A stretch of 64,000 nt of DNA. Origin: Pelagihabitans pacificus. GTDB taxonomy: Bacteria; Bacteroidota; Bacteroidia; Flavobacteriales; Flavobacteriaceae. The stretch is taken from contig NZ_VIKU02000001.1 of assembly GCF_009371985.2 (NCBI RefSeq), forward strand, positions 1,178,001 to 1,242,000. The letters are read 5' to 3'. Below the pieces are notes generated by a model. It did no database searches and was not told the origin of the DNA. It worked only from the letters and a program-made list of their open reading frames with translations. The translations under genes were made by a program, and so were the position numbers. Position 1 is the first letter of the stretch. Every line of letters starts with the position of its first letter. Shown here in pieces: positions 46,127 through 57,654 of this stretch.

Positions 46127-46163
46127 TTATAGCAGTAGAAAAACCGTTGTGTTTTTCAGGCTG

Positions 46164-46171
46164 CAAAGATA
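46164..46171 (-). promoter_or_regulatory. -7 promoter box of atpD-atpC
   Basis: TATCTTTG on the minus strand matches TAnnTTTG exactly, 62 bases upstream of the atpD ATG. A TTG at 46186-46188 is 14 bases further, shorter than the usual spacer. Confidence 0.45.
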
Positions 46172-46215
46172 GGATTTTATAGTTACAATGAAAATGGTTT
46201 CACTTCCTTTTTTTG

Positions 46216-46244
46216 CAATAAAAAAGGCGGCCAAAAATGCCGCC
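46216..46244 (-). terminator. Intrinsic terminator of the TonB-dependent receptor gene
   Basis: GGCGGC and GCCGCC form a 6-bp GC stem with a 7-base loop; on the minus strand it is followed by TTTTTT, right after the receptor stop at 46270. Confidence 0.75.
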
Positions 46245-46269
46245 CTTCTCTATTGTAATCTTCTAATTT

Positions 46270-49020
46270 TTATGGATTTATCGTCCAAGAGACGTAATAA
46301 ATCGCTCCAATCAATCCGGTACCTACCGCGGTAAAATATTCCTCGTTCAGGATGTTCGAGCCACCGACCTTAAAGACCGATTTAATGCTCGGTACTTCAT
46401 AGTTGATCTGGGCATCGAGCACACTAAAGGAAGGGATAGGACCATCTGCAAAAGTATTCTGCCAGAAGTAGTCGTCGCTCCATCGGTAGTTTAGATTAAA
46501 ACCAAAGTTTTCGAAAAGGGCGGTGTTCCCAAAAGAAGCTTTTACCTTGTGTTTCGGGGTGTTGAAAGAGGGCCTAAAATCAGGGAAAGCCGCTTGATCA
46601 AAATCGAACTCCGCAAAGGTGTAATTGACCCCCACATCGAAATTGCCAAAGACTTTGGCATCTACTCCAGCGGTAACCCCATAGGAGGTAATGGGAACCT
46701 CGGCATTCGTATAAGTCTGATAGGGCTGGCTATCACCATTTTGTAAGGCCAACAACGACAACCCCCCATCACCTGCCTCTCCGTACAGCGGAACTACAAC
46801 GGTTGTGTTGGCAATAAAATTGTCATAATCGTTGTAATAACCACTGATATCGATGGCCATTTTTCCTATTTGTGCCCTGTAACCCGCCTCAAAAGCAGTG
46901 ATTTCCTCGGGTTGCACCAACGCGGTGTTCACCACGGTAGGGTTGCCCGTCAATACCGAATTTAAGGAAAAAGCGTTCTCATAGGCGGCCCTCCCTAGAA
47001 TGGTCACCGATTGCTGACCGGTCAAGGTTTGCCCAGCCGGGGTTAAATCATAGGTACGGACATCCCTATCCAAGTTGTCGATAGCGGAACCCACCAGAAT
47101 CGCCCTTCCTGCATTCAAGCCAATAAATAAGTCCTGTGTAGTGGGGTTTCGAAATCCCTGTTGTGCCGACACACGGATGTTGTGATTTCTGTTTGCTCCC
47201 AGAGTATAGACCAAAGAGCCCCTGGGCGAGAAAAATCCATCAAAAAACTCATTTTTATCATAACGGATGGAACCAGTGTATTTAAGGCGGTCATCGGCCA
47301 CCGTACCTTGAATCTGGGTATAGGCGCCATATTCATCATAGGTTATCGGCCCATCGATATCGGTAAAGATGGTACCGTTCGAATTGAGTTCATACTGCCT
47401 GTAAGATCCTCCCACCTGTATATCGAGGTTATCCCCCAACAGATGTCCGAAATTATAATTACCATTGGCATGGCGCAACTTTGTATTGTCGATAAATTTA
47501 GCTCCCGTAGTCAGGTCCCCATCAGATATGACACGATTAAAAGCCGATTGAAATTCCGGGGTTCCGGGGACCAATCTACCCGTATCGGCAGCTGCACGCG
47601 CAGCGGCATGGGCGGTGGCATCGTCGGCCAATACACCGGTCCCGACTCCCAATTTAGCACCGATAAAGGTTTGAGCATACTCGGTAAACCACTGCGTATC
47701 GGATTTCCAGGCACGATTGACATTGATTGCGGCAAAACGCATATCATAGGAATCACCGGAACCTTCTGAAGTGATATAGCCCCTGATGAAGAAATTATCA
47801 TTACGAATTTCCAGCTTGTGTTGCTGTAAGATAAAGTTGTTGATGTAGTAACGGTTGGCCCCTTGATAAATCGTATTTCCACGACCTACACGTCCGTTAT
47901 AGATGATTTCCAAATCATCGGCAAAGGGTCGGTAATAAATCGATCCGTCGAATTTGACGCTTTCCGCATTGTAATCGGTCAAATCTTGTTCGGCATATCC
48001 AGTTCTACTAACGGTGGCCGATCCAACGGTGCCTGTCGGCAAACCGGCCGCCGCATCGAAATTCAATACTGTACTGACTTCGTCCCCATAGATGTTGAGT
48101 CCGTCATAGGCCGGGTCGGAACGGGTTCTTCCAGGGTTGAGCAAGTCCACATCGTTCACTGCATGCCAATCTTCCCCTCGCATGTAGGAGAAATTGGCCT
48201 TAACGGCTAGTTTATCACTAAAAGCATGGGCCGCCCTGATGCCAAAATCGTAGTAGGTATTGTCCCCTGCAGCGGTCTGCGAGGTAATCCCTGTTTTGAA
48301 ATAGGTACTGATTCCCTGATAATCGAAGGGATTTTTACTGGTCATGAACAACATACCATTAAAAGCACCCGCGCCGTACAGTGCGGAAGAGGCGCCCGGC
48401 AAGATCTCGACGCTTGCCACCTCCAATTCGGACATCCCGACCAGGTTTCCCAAAACAAAATTCAATCCCGGGGCGGAGTTGTCCATTCCATCGACCAGTT
48501 GTAGGAATCTGGTATTGGCAAAAGTGGCAAAACCTCTGGTATTAATCGATTGAAAGGTAAGACTGTTGGTGTTGATGTCTACCCCTTTTAAATTTTGTAG
48601 ACCACCATAAAATGACTCGGCGGTAGTTGATTTAATTTCCTTTAATCCAAAACGCTCCACCGACACCGGGGATTCAAAAATACGTTCCGGGGTTCTGGAG
48701 GCAGATATGACTACTTCATCCAAAAAGGTCTGCGTCTCTGAAATCGTGATAGAGAGCGTTTGGTTGTTTTCGGTCACATCCGCCGTAGCATCCGTAAAAC
48801 CAATGCTTGTGATTTTCAATTGAAAGGGGGGGACCTCAGAAGTTTCCAGCAAAAAATTACCATCGAAATCGGTAACGGTACCGATAGCCTTGCCAACGAT
48901 AACCACATTGGCCCCGGGGACTGGCTCGTTGTTCTGATCTACCACTGTTCCGCTCACCCTCGTTTGGGAAAAACCAACGATTCCGAACAGAAGAAGCGAC
49001 ATAAAAAGAATTGTTCTCAT
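46270..49020 (-). CDS. Large TonB-dependent outer membrane receptor
   Basis: 916 residues: signal peptide (MRTILFMSLLLFG to GFSQ), CarboxypepD_reg-like domain (about 20-105, GTVVDQNNEPVPGANVVIVG), plug (GLKEIKSTTAESFYGGLQNLKGVD; VEILPGASSALYGAGAFNG) and barrel ending in aromatic-rich strands (YYVSWTINP). A TonB-box-like ISASRTPE segment precedes the plug. The ligand is unknown, and no SusD partner is adjacent, so it is not a SusC-type transporter. It stands alone with its own terminator. Confidence 0.92.
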   Translation of the reverse strand: MRTILFMSLLLFGIVGFSQTRVSGTVVDQNNEPVPGANVVIVGKAIGTVTDFDGNFLLETSEVPPFQLKITSIGFTDATADVTENNQTLSITISETQTFLDEVVISASRTPERIFESPVSVERFGLKEIKSTTAESFYGGLQNLKGVDINTNSLTFQSINTRGFATFANTRFLQLVDGMDNSAPGLNFVLGNLVGMSELEVASVEILPGASSALYGAGAFNGMLFMTSKNPFDYQGISTYFKTGITSQTAAGDNTYYDFGIRAAHAFSDKLAVKANFSYMRGEDWHAVNDVDLLNPGRTRSDPAYDGLNIYGDEVSTVLNFDAAAGLPTGTVGSATVSRTGYAEQDLTDYNAESVKFDGSIYYRPFADDLEIIYNGRVGRGNTIYQGANRYYINNFILQQHKLEIRNDNFFIRGYITSEGSGDSYDMRFAAINVNRAWKSDTQWFTEYAQTFIGAKLGVGTGVLADDATAHAAARAAADTGRLVPGTPEFQSAFNRVISDGDLTTGAKFIDNTKLRHANGNYNFGHLLGDNLDIQVGGSYRQYELNSNGTIFTDIDGPITYDEYGAYTQIQGTVADDRLKYTGSIRYDKNEFFDGFFSPRGSLVYTLGANRNHNIRVSAQQGFRNPTTQDLFIGLNAGRAILVGSAIDNLDRDVRTYDLTPAGQTLTGQQSVTILGRAAYENAFSLNSVLTGNPTVVNTALVQPEEITAFEAGYRAQIGKMAIDISGYYNDYDNFIANTTVVVPLYGEAGDGGLSLLALQNGDSQPYQTYTNAEVPITSYGVTAGVDAKVFGNFDVGVNYTFAEFDFDQAAFPDFRPSFNTPKHKVKASFGNTALFENFGFNLNYRWSDDYFWQNTFADGPIPSFSVLDAQINYEVPSIKSVFKVGGSNILNEEYFTAVGTGLIGAIYYVSWTINP

Positions 49021-49167
49021 TCTTTTGAATATTAAGTTAGTTATTAAGTTACCGGCAAGATACCGATTTTTTCAAATTGATAATCATAAAATGAAAAAAA
49101 GTATGCATGCATAATAAATTATCCGTAAAAATAACAGCGGTAAAATATCACATTCATAAATCATGGG

Positions 49168-49202
49168 AAAAGGGCCGTGGAAACCAATCCAACGACCCTT
49201 TT
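49168..49202 (-). terminator. Terminator of glmS
   Basis: AAAAGGG / CCCTTTT arms extended by imperfect pairs (CGTGG with CCAACG) lie 23 bases after the glmS stop; T residues follow the last G pairs on the minus strand. Confidence 0.65.
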
Positions 49203-49224
49203 AAATTATCTTGTCAAAACTTGG

Positions 49225-51072
49225 TTATTCCACTGTCACCGATTTTGCCAAGTTACGAGGCTGATCTACATTACAACCACGCATTACTGCAATATGATAC
49301 GATAACAATTGTAGCGGAATAGTGGTTAAAAGCGGGGTAAGGCTTTCCAAAGTTTCGGGCACCTCGACCACGTGGTCGGCCAAGCTCCTTACTTGTTTGT
49401 CACCTTCGGTCACGACAGCAATGATTTTCCCTTTTCTGGATTTTATCTCCTGGATGTTACTGACCACCTTCTCATAGTGACCCTTTTTTGTGGCGATGAC
49501 GATTACGGGCATTTGTTCATCGATTAAGGCAATTGGCCCGTGCTTCATTTCCGCGGCCGGATAACCTTCTGCATGAATATAGCTGATTTCCTTGAGTTTT
49601 AGTGCCCCTTCCAAAGCAACCGGAAAGTTATAGCCACGGCCTAGATACAAGCAGTTTTCCGAATCTTTATATACATCTGCGATGATCTCTATCAATGTAT
49701 TGGACTCTAACGCCTTTTCGACCTTTGCCGGGATGGTCTCCAATTCAGTTAAGAACTCATGAAACTTAGAGGACGAAAACTCCCCCTTCTCTTTCGCCAA
49801 TTTCAATGCTATGAGGGTCAATACCGTAATCTGGGTGGTGAATGCCTTGGTCGAGGCCACCCCGATTTCCGGTCCGGCATGGGTATAAGCCCCAGCATCG
49901 GTTTCCCTGGCGATCGATGAACCTACTACATTACAAACTCCAAACACGAAAGCCCCTTTTTCCTTTGCCAATTTTATCGCTGCCAAGGTATCGGCAGTTT
50001 CTCCCGATTGGGAAATGGCGATTAAGACATCTTTGTCGGTAATCACAGGGTTTCGATATCGAAATTCGGAGGCATACTCGACTTCAACCGGTATCCTGGC
50101 CAGGTCCTCAAAAATATATTCGGCTACAAGTCCTGCATGCCAAGAAGTGCCACAGGCAACGATGATAATCCGGTTTGCATTCAGGAATTTTTCGAGATTC
50201 TGATCAATACCGGCCATACGGATCAATCCTTGATCTGCTAAAAGGCGCCCACGATACGTATCCAAAATCGCCCGGGGTTGTTCATAGATTTCCTTTAACA
50301 TAAAATGTTCGTAGCCTCCTTTTTCTATCTCCTCCAAATTCAGCTGAAGCTCCAAAATATTTGGATAGGCAATGGCATCGTCCTTTATTTTTCTCAATTT
50401 TATTTCTTTCCCTAAACGCACTATGGCCATTTCCTCGTCTTCGAGATATACGGCATTATTGGTGAATTCTATGAAGGGAGAAGCATCCGAAGCGATAAAA
50501 AATTCCTTATCACCTACCCCGATAGCCAACGGACTTCCCAATTTAGCCACTACGATCTCATCGGGCTTTTTAAGGTCAAAAACAGCAATCGCGTACGCCC
50601 CGACTACCTGATTCAAGGCAATTTGAACGGCTTTTCCCAATTTAACATCCTCCGTTTTTTGAACTTCCTCTATCAGATTTACCAAGACTTCCGTATCGGT
50701 TTCCGAATGAAAAGTGTAGCCCCTCTTGAGCAGCTCTTTTTTTATCGATTCATAATTCTCGATAATTCCATTATGGATAATTACAAGATTGCCGGAATTC
50801 GAGTAGTGTGGATGGGAGTTAATGTCGTTGGGCACACCATGTGTGGCCCAACGAGTATGACCGATTCCCAAGGTACCTTTTAGGGAGATATCGGTTTCAG
50901 CCTTCTTATTAAGGTCCTCGACCTTCCCCTTTGTCTTGGCGAGGTTGATGTTCGTTCCGTCGAACAATGCGACACCCGCACTATCGTAACCACGATACTC
51001 TAGGCGCTGCAGTCCCTTTATAAGTATCGGATAGGCATCGCGATACCCTATGTAGCCAACTATTCCACACAT
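49225..51072 (-). CDS. glmS: Glutamine-fructose-6-phosphate aminotransferase (isomerizing)
   Basis: 615 residues. The N-terminal glutaminase has the catalytic Cys2 (MCGIVGYIG) and GHTRWATHG; two SIS isomerase domains follow (CGTSWHAGLVAEYIFE; SQSGETADTLAAIKLAKEKG), ending in the conserved PRNLAKSVTVE tail. It makes glucosamine-6-phosphate for peptidoglycan and lipopolysaccharide. No GlmS ribozyme is expected or seen. Confidence 0.98.
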   Translation of the reverse strand: MCGIVGYIGYRDAYPILIKGLQRLEYRGYDSAGVALFDGTNINLAKTKGKVEDLNKKAETDISLKGTLGIGHTRWATHGVPNDINSHPHYSNSGNLVIIHNGIIENYESIKKELLKRGYTFHSETDTEVLVNLIEEVQKTEDVKLGKAVQIALNQVVGAYAIAVFDLKKPDEIVVAKLGSPLAIGVGDKEFFIASDASPFIEFTNNAVYLEDEEMAIVRLGKEIKLRKIKDDAIAYPNILELQLNLEEIEKGGYEHFMLKEIYEQPRAILDTYRGRLLADQGLIRMAGIDQNLEKFLNANRIIIVACGTSWHAGLVAEYIFEDLARIPVEVEYASEFRYRNPVITDKDVLIAISQSGETADTLAAIKLAKEKGAFVFGVCNVVGSSIARETDAGAYTHAGPEIGVASTKAFTTQITVLTLIALKLAKEKGEFSSSKFHEFLTELETIPAKVEKALESNTLIEIIADVYKDSENCLYLGRGYNFPVALEGALKLKEISYIHAEGYPAAEMKHGPIALIDEQMPVIVIATKKGHYEKVVSNIQEIKSRKGKIIAVVTEGDKQVRSLADHVVEVPETLESLTPLLTTIPLQLLSYHIAVMRGCNVDQPRNLAKSVTVE

Positions 51073-51111
51073 ATTCCCTTGATTTTAGTTTATGGATACG
51101 TTATTTATCCG

Positions 51112-51119
51112 CAAATGTA
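51112..51119 (-). promoter_or_regulatory. -7 promoter box of glmS
   Basis: TACATTTG on the minus strand matches TAnnTTTG, 40 bases upstream of the glmS ATG. A similar ACATTTGT copy lies about 12 bases further upstream. Confidence 0.45.
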
Positions 51120-51245
51120 CAAGAAACGTACAAATGTGGTCTTGTGTAACGGTTGTAGAACGTAAATTTTCTGCAAGTGGTATGTCTAGGCGATAAAAAA
51201 ACTTAGTTCATTCAACCATATGGTATTCACCAAAAAAAAAGCGGT

Positions 51246-53926
<2,681 letters not shown>

Positions 53927-53962
53927 AAAAGCTGTGTTTCGTTAACGGTGTAAACAGAATTG

Positions 53963-53970
53963 CAAAACTA
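53963..53970 (-). promoter_or_regulatory. -7 promoter box of the GT5-like/DUF4270 pair
   Basis: TAGTTTTG on the minus strand matches TAnnTTTG, 37 bases upstream of the GT5-like start, in the 103-base divergent gap with panC. Confidence 0.4.
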
Positions 53971-54001
53971 CAAAAATTATGCAGATTAGCAGTATTTGTA
54001 G

Positions 54002-54009
54002 TAAGTTTG
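54002..54009 (+). promoter_or_regulatory. -7 promoter box of panC-panD
   Basis: TAAGTTTG matches TAnnTTTG, 20 bases before the panC ATG, implying a leader of about 15 bases. Confidence 0.4.
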
Positions 54010-54029
54010 CTGGCTTTTAAATAAGACCC

Positions 54030-54878
54030 ATGCCACTTGTCAAGACCAAAAACCAATTAAAATCGCATTTGGCTGCCCTTGATCCCAAAGGACGTTTGGG
54101 ACTGGTGCCTACAATGGGTGCTTTGCACGAAGGGCATGCAACACTTGTCGAGAAAGCGGTTACAGAGAACGATTCGGTGGTGGTAAGTATTTTTGTAAAT
54201 CCTACCCAGTTCAATGATAAGGAAGACCTGGAAAGATATCCAAGGGACTTGAATGCCGATATGGCAGTACTTATGGATATTTCGGATCGAATTATTGTGT
54301 TTGCCCCATCAGCCGAAGAGATGTACCAAAACGATATCACGGCCAACACCTATGATTTCGATGGCTTGGACAAGGTTATGGAAGGTGCCTTTCGAAAGGG
54401 CCATTTCAACGGTGTAGGGACTGTTGTGGAAACCTTGTTACGGCTCGTAGCTCCGGATAGGGCTTATTTTGGGGAAAAAGACTTTCAGCAACTTCAAATC
54501 ATAAAAAAAATAGTCGCCGATAAAAGTTTGCCGGTTGAAATCATAGGCTGTCCCATTGTCAGGGAATCGAATGGGCTTGCCATGAGTTCCAGAAATAAAA
54601 GACTGTCCAAAACCATACGGCAAGAGGCTTCCTTTATATATAAAACCCTCATTGCTGCCAGGGAAAAATTTGGCATGAAAAGTGCTAAACAAATAACGGA
54701 TTGGGTTACCAATGAGTTTAAAAACCATGCCGATCTTGAGTTGGAGTATTTCGTGATTGCAGATGCGGATACACTTTCTATGGAAACAAAAAAGCAACGG
54801 AACAAAAAATATCGGGCATTTATCGCCGTTTATGCGGATGATGTTCGACTTATAGACAACATTGCCCTCAATTATTGA
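54030..54878 (+). CDS. panC: Pantothenate synthetase
   Basis: 282 residues. The HxGH nucleotidyl-transfer motif is in [16 protein letters not shown] and the KMSKS-like motif in [30 protein letters not shown] is diagnostic. It joins pantoate and beta-alanine with ATP. It is followed at once by panD, which makes the beta-alanine. Confidence 0.97.
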   Translation: MPLVKTKNQLKSHLAALDPKGRLGLVPTMGALHEGHATLVEKAVTENDSVVVSIFVNPTQFNDKEDLERYPRDLNADMAVLMDISDRIIVFAPSAEEMYQNDITANTYDFDGLDKVMEGAFRKGHFNGVGTVVETLLRLVAPDRAYFGEKDFQQLQIIKKIVADKSLPVEIIGCPIVRESNGLAMSSRNKRLSKTIRQEASFIYKTLIAAREKFGMKSAKQITDWVTNEFKNHADLELEYFVIADADTLSMETKKQRNKKYRAFIAVYADDVRLIDNIALNY

Positions 54879-54882
54879 ACCT

Positions 54883-55239
54883 ATGACTATGCAAATTCAA
54901 GTCGTAAAATCGAAAATACATCGTGTAAAGGTGACCGGCGCGGACCTTAATTATATCGGTAGCATTACTATTGATGAAGATTTGATGGATGCTGCCAATC
55001 TCATACAGGGAGAAAAGGTACAGATCGTAAACAACAATAATGGCGAGCGTTTGGAAACGTACGCCATTCCGGGTCCTAGGGGAAGTGGTGAAATTACCCT
55101 CAACGGGGCAGCAGCCAGAAAAGTGGCCGTGGGAGACGTCTTGATCCTCATTGCCTACGCTTGGATGCCTTTAGAGGAAGCCAAAACCTTCAACCCCGCG
55201 TTGATATTCCCCAATGAGGAGAACAATTTACTGGAATAA
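54883..55239 (+). CDS. panD: Aspartate 1-decarboxylase
   Basis: 118 residues from ATG 54883 (an ATG at 54889 is equally possible). The self-cleavage site Gly-Ser that forms the pyruvoyl cofactor is in [16 protein letters not shown]; Lys of [16 protein letters not shown] and the [12 protein letters not shown] segment are typical. It supplies beta-alanine to PanC. It begins 4 bases after panC. Confidence 0.96.
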   Translation: MTMQIQVVKSKIHRVKVTGADLNYIGSITIDEDLMDAANLIQGEKVQIVNNNNGERLETYAIPGPRGSGEITLNGAAARKVAVGDVLILIAYAWMPLEEAKTFNPALIFPNEENNLLE

Positions 55240-55328
55240 GGATATTCCAAAATTATTCGTCCCTTTTATTTTATTTTTGTGGATAACGGTCTACTTTCGG
55301 GCCTTCTAACTATGACGCTGCTTCCATT

Positions 55329-56294
55329 TTGACCCTATCCCTAAAAAAATCCTTGAAAATAATTATCCCCATTGCCCTAGGAATCTTCCTGGTATGGTAT
55401 CTTTATTATTCAACGACCGAAGCGCAAAGGGAACAGATTCTTGGCTATATCAAGAAAGCAGATCCAATCTGGATAATGGTCTCCGTGCTCATAGGCATGC
55501 TAAGCCATGTCTCAAGGGCTATCCGTTGGAACTATTTGTTGGAGCCGATGGGCTATCGTCCGAAGATTACCAATAATGTATTGATCATCCTTACCGCCTA
55601 TTTGACGAATTTGGGAGTTCCCAGATCTGGTGAATTTTTAAGGGCCACAGCCCTAACAACATATGAAGATGTTCCTTTTGAAAAAGGTTTTGGCACCATT
55701 GTCACCGAGCGGGTGGTCGATGTGCTTATGCTCCTACTTATCATTATTACCGCTTTGCTCTTTCAAACAGAACTGATTCTCGGATTCTTGAAAGAAAGTG
55801 GTTTGGGCATTGTAGGCAGTCTGTCGATACTTCTTATCGGGATTCTTGGCCTGTTCATAGCGATACGGTTGATTAGGAAATCTACTGCGGGATTTGCCTT
55901 GAAGGTCAAGTCTTTCTTGAAAAATATGATGGAGGGGATTCTTAGTATCGGTAAGATGAGGAACAAATGGGCCTTTATCGCACATACTATTTTTATCTGG
56001 TTTGCCTATTTTGCCATGTTTTGGGTCGTTAAATTCACGGTGCCCGAAACAACCGACGCCTCCTTGGGGGCCCTCCTTATTGCCTTCGTAGGCGGAGCTA
56101 TTGCCATGATGACCACCAACGGTGGTTTTTTGGCCTATCCGGTAGCCGTAAGCAAGTCTCTTGAAATTTTTAGCATCAGCGCCGTTTCCGGGACGGCCTT
56201 CGGCTGGATAATGTGGATTTCCCAAACCCTGATGATCGTAGTGTTCGGGGCAATATCTTTTCTTGTATTACCGTTATGGAACAAAGACAGATAA
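55329..56294 (+). CDS. Lysylphosphatidylglycerol synthase-like (flippase-type) membrane protein
   Basis: 321 residues with about eight transmembrane helices, starting at TTG 55329. It matches the LPG_synthase_TM family (SHVSRAIRWNYLLEPMGYRP; LGVPRSGEFLRATALTTYEDVPFEKGFGTIVTERVVDVLMLL), the membrane half of MprF-type proteins without the aminoacyltransferase domain. Lipid flipping or transport of an isoprenoid-linked precursor is plausible. It lies 89 bases after panD and may be cotranscribed. Confidence 0.88.
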   Translation: MTLSLKKSLKIIIPIALGIFLVWYLYYSTTEAQREQILGYIKKADPIWIMVSVLIGMLSHVSRAIRWNYLLEPMGYRPKITNNVLIILTAYLTNLGVPRSGEFLRATALTTYEDVPFEKGFGTIVTERVVDVLMLLLIIITALLFQTELILGFLKESGLGIVGSLSILLIGILGLFIAIRLIRKSTAGFALKVKSFLKNMMEGILSIGKMRNKWAFIAHTIFIWFAYFAMFWVVKFTVPETTDASLGALLIAFVGGAIAMMTTNGGFLAYPVAVSKSLEIFSISAVSGTAFGWIMWISQTLMIVVFGAISFLVLPLWNKDR

Positions 56295-56321
56295 GCGTCT
56301 TTTCGAATCAAAAAATCAGCC

Positions 56322-57461
56322 ATGCAACGTATTATCACCTTTTTTGCCTTGTTTTTGTGCTTTGGGGCAAACGCACAGGTAACCCAAGAAATATTCGAAT
56401 CCTTCAAACTGCAAGAGCGCAGGGAAGTACTGTATTATATTCCCGAAGACTACGACGAAAAAAAGAAATATCCTTTGGTGATTGTACTCGATGCCGAATA
56501 TCTGTACGATCAAGTGGTGGCCAACGCTAAGTTTTACAGCGAATTTCATGGTATGCCGGATATGATCGTTGTAGGAATCAACCAAAATGAAAACAGTGTA
56601 CGACTCGACGATTGCGCCTTTGAAGAAAATGGCCTCCCTTCGGAAAAAGGCAAGGAATTTTTTGAGTTTTTGGGGATGGAATTGATTCCGTATCTCGACT
56701 TGAATTACAATACCGCGCCCTTCAAGATGATCATCGGTTACGATATTACCGCCAATTTTGAAAACTACTGGTTGTATAAGGAGAATTCCCTTTTTAATGC
56801 TTATGTAAGCATCTCTCCCACCTTGGCCCCCGGAATGGAAACCAACGTGCCTGCCCGTTTGGCCGAACACAACAAGAAAATCTTCTACCAACTAATTATG
56901 GAAGGGGAAAAAAATGACTATACCGCCCGGATCAAGGAAATGGACAAAGCCATTAAAGCCATCGAAAAAGAGAGTTTGTTCTACTATTACGACGAATACC
57001 CCGGTGCCGATCACATATCGATTGCCACCTATGGTATCGGCAGGGCCTTTGATAATATTTTCGGAATGTTCAAACCGATCAGCCCCAAGGAATACAGGGA
57101 GCAAATACTAACATCCGAAGAACCTGTTTTCCAGTACCTTCAAGACAAGTATAAAAGCATACAGGACCTTTTCGGCCTTCAAAAACCTGTGGAGCTGAAC
57201 GACATCATGGCCATTTATGCGGGCATTCGCAAAAAGGAAGATTATGAATCGCTTAAACCTTTGTCGGATCTCTGTAAAACCGAATTTACCGGTTATATGT
57301 TGGGTTTCTATTTCGAGGGTGAGTACTACGAACAGATGGGTGAACCCAAAAAAGCCTTGAAAACCTTCGAAAAAGCCTTCGGTATGGACGAGATAGACTT
57401 TCTCACCAAGGAAATGGCACTCGAAAAAATCGACGCATTAAAGGCAGATTTTGGGTACTAG
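56322..57461 (+). CDS. Exported esterase-like alpha/beta-hydrolase lacking the nucleophile serine
   Basis: 379 residues with a signal peptide (ending at ANAQ). The fold is that of the putative esterase family (PF00756-type): RREVLYYIPEDYDEKKKYPLVIVLDAEYL and LIPYLDLNYNTAPFKMIIG. The nucleophile elbow that reads GHSMGG in active members is GYDITA here, with Asp141 in place of Ser, while a His (His231, ADHIS) is kept. The C-terminal 90 residues look TPR-like (YMLGFYFEGEYYEQMGEPKKALKTFEKA). It is probably noncatalytic or uses other chemistry. It is 27 bases downstream of the flippase-like gene. Confidence 0.83.
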   Translation: MQRIITFFALFLCFGANAQVTQEIFESFKLQERREVLYYIPEDYDEKKKYPLVIVLDAEYLYDQVVANAKFYSEFHGMPDMIVVGINQNENSVRLDDCAFEENGLPSEKGKEFFEFLGMELIPYLDLNYNTAPFKMIIGYDITANFENYWLYKENSLFNAYVSISPTLAPGMETNVPARLAEHNKKIFYQLIMEGEKNDYTARIKEMDKAIKAIEKESLFYYYDEYPGADHISIATYGIGRAFDNIFGMFKPISPKEYREQILTSEEPVFQYLQDKYKSIQDLFGLQKPVELNDIMAIYAGIRKKEDYESLKPLSDLCKTEFTGYMLGFYFEGEYYEQMGEPKKALKTFEKAFGMDEIDFLTKEMALEKIDALKADFGY

Positions 57462-57625
57462 GCCCTTTCTTTCAAAATCCTTTTGTGTTTACAACAGGTA
57501 ACACCGTGTCGACATCACGTCGTTGCTTACCAAAGCGGTTCATTATAACCCAAAGAAAAAAACCGTATCCCATCTTTGTTTAAAACAGAGGGTTTCCGAT
57601 TCCCTGTAGTTCCAACTCAAAGTTT

Positions 57626-57633
57626 TATCTTTG
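57626..57633 (+). promoter_or_regulatory. -7 promoter box of radA
   Basis: TATCTTTG matches TAnnTTTG exactly, 21 bases before the chosen radA ATG (57655). It also argues against starting radA at TTG 57631, which lies inside the box. Confidence 0.5.
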
Positions 57634-57654
57634 GCCCCATCCGAAATCCCGGTC

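Noticed and set aside
47161-47769. 202-residue plus-strand frame opposite the large receptor
   Set aside because: Antisense to a well-supported TonB-dependent receptor; no domain features.
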